Below, in pieces: positions 60,502-64,000 of a DNA stretch of 64,000 bases; within the stretch, counting starts at the first letter, position 1, and each line of letters starts with the position of its first letter. Made by a program: the position numbers and the translations under genes. The notes under the pieces are model-generated. The model saw nothing but the letters and a program-made list of their open reading frames with translations. It made no database searches and had not been told where the DNA came from. This DNA is from Polyangiaceae bacterium (lineage in GTDB: Bacteria; Myxococcota_A; Polyangia; Polyangiales; Polyangiaceae): positions 1 through 64,000 of the forward strand of contig JABFXY010000072.1 of NCBI GenBank assembly GCA_013361525.1, written 5' to 3'.

Positions 60502-61545
60502 CTAGAACGTTGTGACGAAAGACGCGCTCGCCTCGACGCCGGCGAAGGCGTTCGAGCCGGGTGAAAGCACGGGGCCCACCCGGGGCGTGATGGTCCAAGC
60601 TTGTGCGTCGCCCTCGACCGCGACCTCGGGTCGCGTGAAGTACAGGATGAGCGTGGTCGCGAAAGCAGCCGCGGTCACGCCGAGCATCACGTCCGCGACG
60701 ACATTCTTCGTGATGACGTCGTCGCGCATCTCTTCGAGCTCGGCCGTGCTCGTCGTCCCCGCGCCGTTCTGCTCGTCGTAGTCGTCCTTCGCGACCTTCG
60801 CGAGCCCCATGAACGTGCCGCACGTGACGGCGGCCGCCCCCGTCACGCCGGTGAGGATCCACACGGTGATCGGCACCGGCCGCTCCGTCTCTTGCTTCGG
60901 CGGCGGCGCCTTCACGTCGGGCTGCTGCGTGAAATCGAAATGGTGCTCGAGGTGCGAGCCGTTCGGCACCTCCGACTGCCACGTCTGATCGGGGAAGCCG
61001 TCGACGGTCGCGGTAAAGGTGTATTGCCCGGGGTGAACACCGACGGTGATGCCGTCCGCCGTTACGGCGTATCGATTCGTCACCGGCAGACCCTGCGAAG
61101 GCTGCCGCGTCGTGACGAGGCGCGCATTCGGCTGGTTCGTCGTGATTTTCAGATATGCGGTCGCCGTCTTCAGCGTGCGCATGTCGTTTTCGATCTGCGT
61201 CTTGTCCTCGGGCGGGATCTGCTCGCCGCCGATCTTCAGGACCTCTTCGTAGTGCGCGAGCGCCGCGCCGTCGCGCTCGAGCTTCAGCTCGCAGATCGCC
61301 GTCGCGCGCAGCGCCTTCCACGATCCCGAGAGCTCGTACGCTTTCGAGAACTCGACCAGCGCCTCTTCGCATTTGGCGCCCTGCGGACCCGACGGATCGT
61401 TGTAGAGGAGGCTCCCCGCGGTCATGTGCTCTTTGGCTTTTTCGAGCTTCGCGGGGTCGGGCTTCGGCTGTGCGGACGCGATGCTGGTCACCGAGCCAAT
61501 CGCGCTCGAAAGCGCGAGACCGAGCACGAGTGGATACAAGCGCAA
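60502..61545 (-). CDS. TPR/PEGA-type exported protein of the second kinase module
   Basis: A 347-residue protein using TTG 61545: GGGAGGGG at 61551-61558 lies five bases upstream, and the resulting N-terminus (MRLYPLVLGLALSSAIG) is a clean signal peptide ending in ASAQ. Longer starts at 61596 or 61686 are possible but less likely. TPR-like helices cover about 30-130 (EHMTAGSLLYNDPSGPQGAKCEEA; ATAICELKLERDGAALAHYEE), a PEGA-like β-domain about 140-215 and two membrane helices follow (ITVWILTGVTGAAAVTCGTF; VMLGVTAAAFATTLILY). It is a structural counterpart of 46776-47717; the downstream kinase is its likely partner. Confidence 0.82.
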   Translation of the reverse strand: MRLYPLVLGLALSSAIGSVTSIASAQPKPDPAKLEKAKEHMTAGSLLYNDPSGPQGAKCEEALVEFSKAYELSGSWKALRATAICELKLERDGAALAHYEEVLKIGGEQIPPEDKTQIENDMRTLKTATAYLKITTNQPNARLVTTRQPSQGLPVTNRYAVTADGITVGVHPGQYTFTATVDGFPDQTWQSEVPNGSHLEHHFDFTQQPDVKAPPPKQETERPVPITVWILTGVTGAAAVTCGTFMGLAKVAKDDYDEQNGAGTTSTAELEEMRDDVITKNVVADVMLGVTAAAFATTLILYFTRPEVAVEGDAQAWTITPRVGPVLSPGSNAFAGVEASASFVTTF

Positions 61546-61682
61546 GCGGACCCCTCCCGAAAACGAAGCGCACCGACGAGCAGGCACGCGAACCATTCCG
61601 AGGAGCGTATCGTCCTGGACAAGGGAGGAAAAGCTCCCTTTATCCGGGGTCCTCGCCGCGTGCCCGCTGCGGGCCGACGTCA

Positions 61683-63698
<2,016 letters not shown>

Positions 63699-63851
63699 GG
63701 CTCGTTTTTCCTCCGGGCCGCGGAGGATAGCCGCGCTCCGAGCGCGATGGGGAGTGATGTCCCCCAAACGGACTCCACACGGGGCGGGACTGCGCTGGTC
63801 ATGTGGCTCGCAGACTTGACGAGCGCGGTGCGCATACGCGACGCTCGTAAC

Positions 63852-64000
63852 GTGTTTCACCAGCGCTACGCAGCGCTCGCAGCATCCGTCTTCGCCCTCG
63901 CAAACCTCACGGTCGCATGCGGTGATGACGGTACCCCGCAGACCGGCGGCGGCGGCGCGACCTCGAGCACGAACAGCGGTGCATCGGCCGGCGGCGGGGC
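63852..64000 (+). CDS. Partial lipoprotein gene, cut by the window edge
   Basis: The last bases read as a new lipoprotein: from GTG 63852 the translation is a signal peptide (RYAALAASVFALANLTVAC) with lipobox TVAC, then GDDGTPQTGGGG and the start of a Gly/Ser/Thr linker. ATG 63801 is in frame and would add 17 residues. No stop occurs before the end of the window. The GDDG plus Gly-rich start is shared with the other lipoproteins here (for example 4573, 6109 and 19652). Confidence 0.65.
   Translation, partial: MFHQRYAALAASVFALANLTVACGDDGTPQTGGGGATSSTNSGASAGGG

Overview
The window is a 64 kb piece of a GC-rich genome. It reads as a delta-proteobacterial myxobacterium (Myxococcota, probably a Polyangiales relative). 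The support is indirect but consistent: many secreted lipoproteins with Gly/Ser-rich linkers after the lipobox, transmembrane Ser/Thr kinases next to TPR/PEGA proteins, a PP2C phosphatase, FHA, ECF sigma/anti-sigma pairs, DUF4397 and Cys-rich repeat proteins, and very large TPR and VIT/vWA proteins. I saw no rRNA, tRNA, CRISPR array or insertion sequence.

Layout. 0.2-4 kb: a formyltransferase-like gene, then ftsE-ftsX-envC, a tight divisome module whose LytM domain is degenerate. 4-8.5 kb: small lipoproteins, including a tandem pair of Cys-rich paralogues, and an esterase. 8.4-13.7 kb: a second esterase, a PEP-synthase-like phosphotransferase, an RluA-type pseudouridine synthase and a repeat-tailed exported protein. 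13.9-17.6 kb: DUF4397 lipoprotein, ECF sigma and RskA-like anti-sigma in one overlapping operon, then a GNAT acetyltransferase ending in a long inverted repeat. 17.8-22.7 kb: 3-hydroxyacyl-CoA dehydrogenase with a coupled small membrane protein, a secreted protein made of ten 43-residue Cys-rich repeats, and a lipoprotein.

23-30.2 kb is the most distinctive accessory block: an orphan type VI secretion cargo operon in the order DUF2169 adaptor, VgrG with a C-terminal extension, EagR/DcrB chaperone, prePAAR transmembrane effector with a C-terminal putative toxin, and a small overlapping immunity candidate. No T6SS sheath, baseplate or membrane-complex genes are in the window, so the machine must be encoded elsewhere.

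30.2-35.7 kb: a repeat lipoprotein, a divergent monooxygenase/GlxA-type regulator pair sharing a palindromic control region, and a three-gene ECF41-like operon with 4-nt overlaps. 35.8-41.3 kb: an ECF sigma factor followed by a 1606-residue protein that joins an anti-sigma zinc finger, a membrane anchor, FecR, VIT, vWA, TPR and a DUF2135-like end in one chain; it is the strongest candidate for an undescribed signalling system.

41.6-64 kb: an HtrA-like pseudoprotease with PDZ, a DUF4328 membrane protein, an FHA protein overlapping a lipase, two separate kinase plus TPR/PEGA modules (45.3-48.5 kb and 58.6-61.5 kb), a PP2C phosphatase, a 2007-residue TPR protein, NadA, acetyl-CoA synthetase, and the start of another lipoprotein running off the right edge.

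Housekeeping functions (FtsEX, NadA, Acs, HBD, RluA) are scattered among signalling and cell-surface genes. Start codons were chosen from Shine-Dalgarno spacing, signal peptides and overlaps; GTG and TTG starts are common here.
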